From Hyperoodon ampullatus (lineage: Eukaryota > Chordata > Mammalia > Artiodactyla > Ziphiidae): DNA of 64,000 nt. The position numbers were made by a program, and so were the translations under genes. Location of the stretch: the NCBI GenBank assembly GCA_949752795.1, contig CATKHW010000061.1:186001-250000 (forward strand), given 5' to 3'. Shown in pieces: positions 63,225-64,000 of this stretch; positions within the stretch are counted from its first letter, which is position 1; every line of letters starts with the position of its first letter. The notes under the pieces were generated by a model. It ran no database searches. It was given only the letters and a program-made list of their open reading frames with translations, and was not told the origin of the DNA.

Positions 63225-64000
63225 TAAAACCAGAGTTTGATATAAGCACAGGTACCATTCCAAAAACCAACTATGGAATAGACAAGACCTACACCTTCCT
63301 CAGTGAAAGGGACTCAAAACCCCATATTTCCCGCAGAGGAATATATCTGACTAGTAAGAATCTTAAAACCTATGTATTGATATGTCTCCGTAAGGGAATC
63401 AAGTGTGTCTAGACTGGCATAAACATGGCAGCGAGAATCAGCTCATACCCACTATAAAAAGGAATTTCACAAACAAAACAAAAAAACTGGGAAATTCTTT
63501 ACAATTCCTTCAGGGTCTCTGATGAATCCTGGAATGACCCTATCTACAATGACAGCTGGATGTGGCATAAGGCTGGACACTTGGGACTGAGAGGATTGGT
63601 GAGATTGGGTGAACAAATGCAGACCATTTAAAGCAATAGTGCATGGCACACATTCCATGGGTCCCAACTCTCCAGGTTGAAGGGAATATTACTTCAGTTA
63701 TAACATGTACGGGAAAACTAGAGAACGGACACACTGTGAATACGAAAGGTTTCTAAAACTCAACGAATAGTCCCTCTCCTGGTGCTCCGGTTTGACTTTC
63801 CACCTGCTTTACTATCAACCTCCCAACTTGGAGAGACAGCCCCTTTAACCTCCTGGTTCGCACAGGTTGCCAATTTGGCAGAGGATGAAAGGGAAGAGGG
63901 AGAACCAATGAGAGAGTAGCTGTTAGGCATTTGGACGGGCACATATCACTGTAATTTCCCAGCAGGAAGAAGAATTAACCAAAGTCTCAGCCACCCACCG
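63225..64000 (+). repeat. Satellite monomer 37, cut by window end
   Basis: First 776 bp only, up to the non-L1 segment before the palindrome. Follows monomer 35 closely at an offset of 3,476 bp. Confidence 0.9.

Larger units (their letters stand above)
1..64000 (+). repeat. L1-derived ~1,739-bp satellite array, head-to-tail (cetacean common satellite type)
   Basis: The same sequence recurs from end to end with a period of 1,735-1,740 bp in most monomers. Exceptions are 1,707 bp (monomer 6), 1,726 bp (10, 15, 19) and 1,965-1,984 bp where SINEs are inserted (24, 30, 32). I count 36 complete monomers and a partial 37th, all in one orientation. No single-copy DNA and no intact gene is visible. 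Half of each monomer is recognisable LINE-1 ORF2 end and 3' UTR. From memory, Kapitonov, Holmquist and Jurka (1998) reported L1 as a basic unit of cetacean heterochromatic satellites, which fits. Assignment to the common cetacean satellite is inferred from unit length, L1 content and the CHR-type SINEs, not from a database match. Confidence 0.9.

Noticed and set aside
1..64000. CRISPR array or bacterial repeat system
   Set aside because: The repeat unit is 1.74 kb without unique spacers, the DNA contains mammalian L1 and SINEs, and there are no bacterial genes.

Overview
The window is one uninterrupted block of mammalian satellite DNA with no functional gene. It holds 36 complete head-to-tail monomers of about 1,739 bp, all in the same orientation, plus a partial 37th cut by the window end. 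I set the phase so that each monomer begins at the motif TAAA(A)CCAG. The organism is most likely a cetacean. The monomer is a long L1-derived satellite resembling the 'common cetacean satellite', and three inserted SINEs have the tRNA-derived form of the cetacean/hippo/ruminant CHR family. From memory, delphinid monomers of that satellite are shorter (about 1.58 kb) and those of other cetaceans about 1.74-1.76 kb. The length here therefore points away from oceanic dolphins, though the species cannot be named from this.

Each monomer has four parts. (1) About 262 bp closes an L1 3' UTR and ends in an A-rich tract that looks like a decayed poly(A) tail. (2) About 775 bp I cannot assign to any family. 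(3) A 72-bp palindrome with no spacer follows, perfect in many monomers. (4) About 630 bp descends from the C-terminal end of L1 ORF2 and the start of the L1 3' UTR, and runs into part 1 of the next monomer. About half of the satellite is thus fossil LINE-1, on the + strand. The many short open frames repeated every 1.74 kb reflect sequence homogenisation and are not genes.

Layout: monomers 1-14 (1-24,287) mix two 3'-half haplotypes and several palindrome variants, with offsets of about 13,860, 12,152 and 8,677 bp between best-matching neighbours. Monomers 15-18 and 19-22 (24,288-38,173) are two nearly identical copies of a four-monomer higher-order repeat of exactly 6,943 bp. Monomers 23-28 are ordinary units; monomer 24 carries a minus-strand SINE. 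Monomers 29-32 (48,828-56,271) are a two-monomer repeat duplicated together with a plus-strand SINE. Monomers 33-37 run to the end, with a further two-monomer duplication of about 3,476 bp.

The array appears to evolve by local unequal exchange and gene conversion. The shared SINE gives a clear order of events: insertion first, then duplication. I see no new functional system. The most unusual structural element is the perfect palindrome repeated every 1.74 kb and its damaged derivatives.
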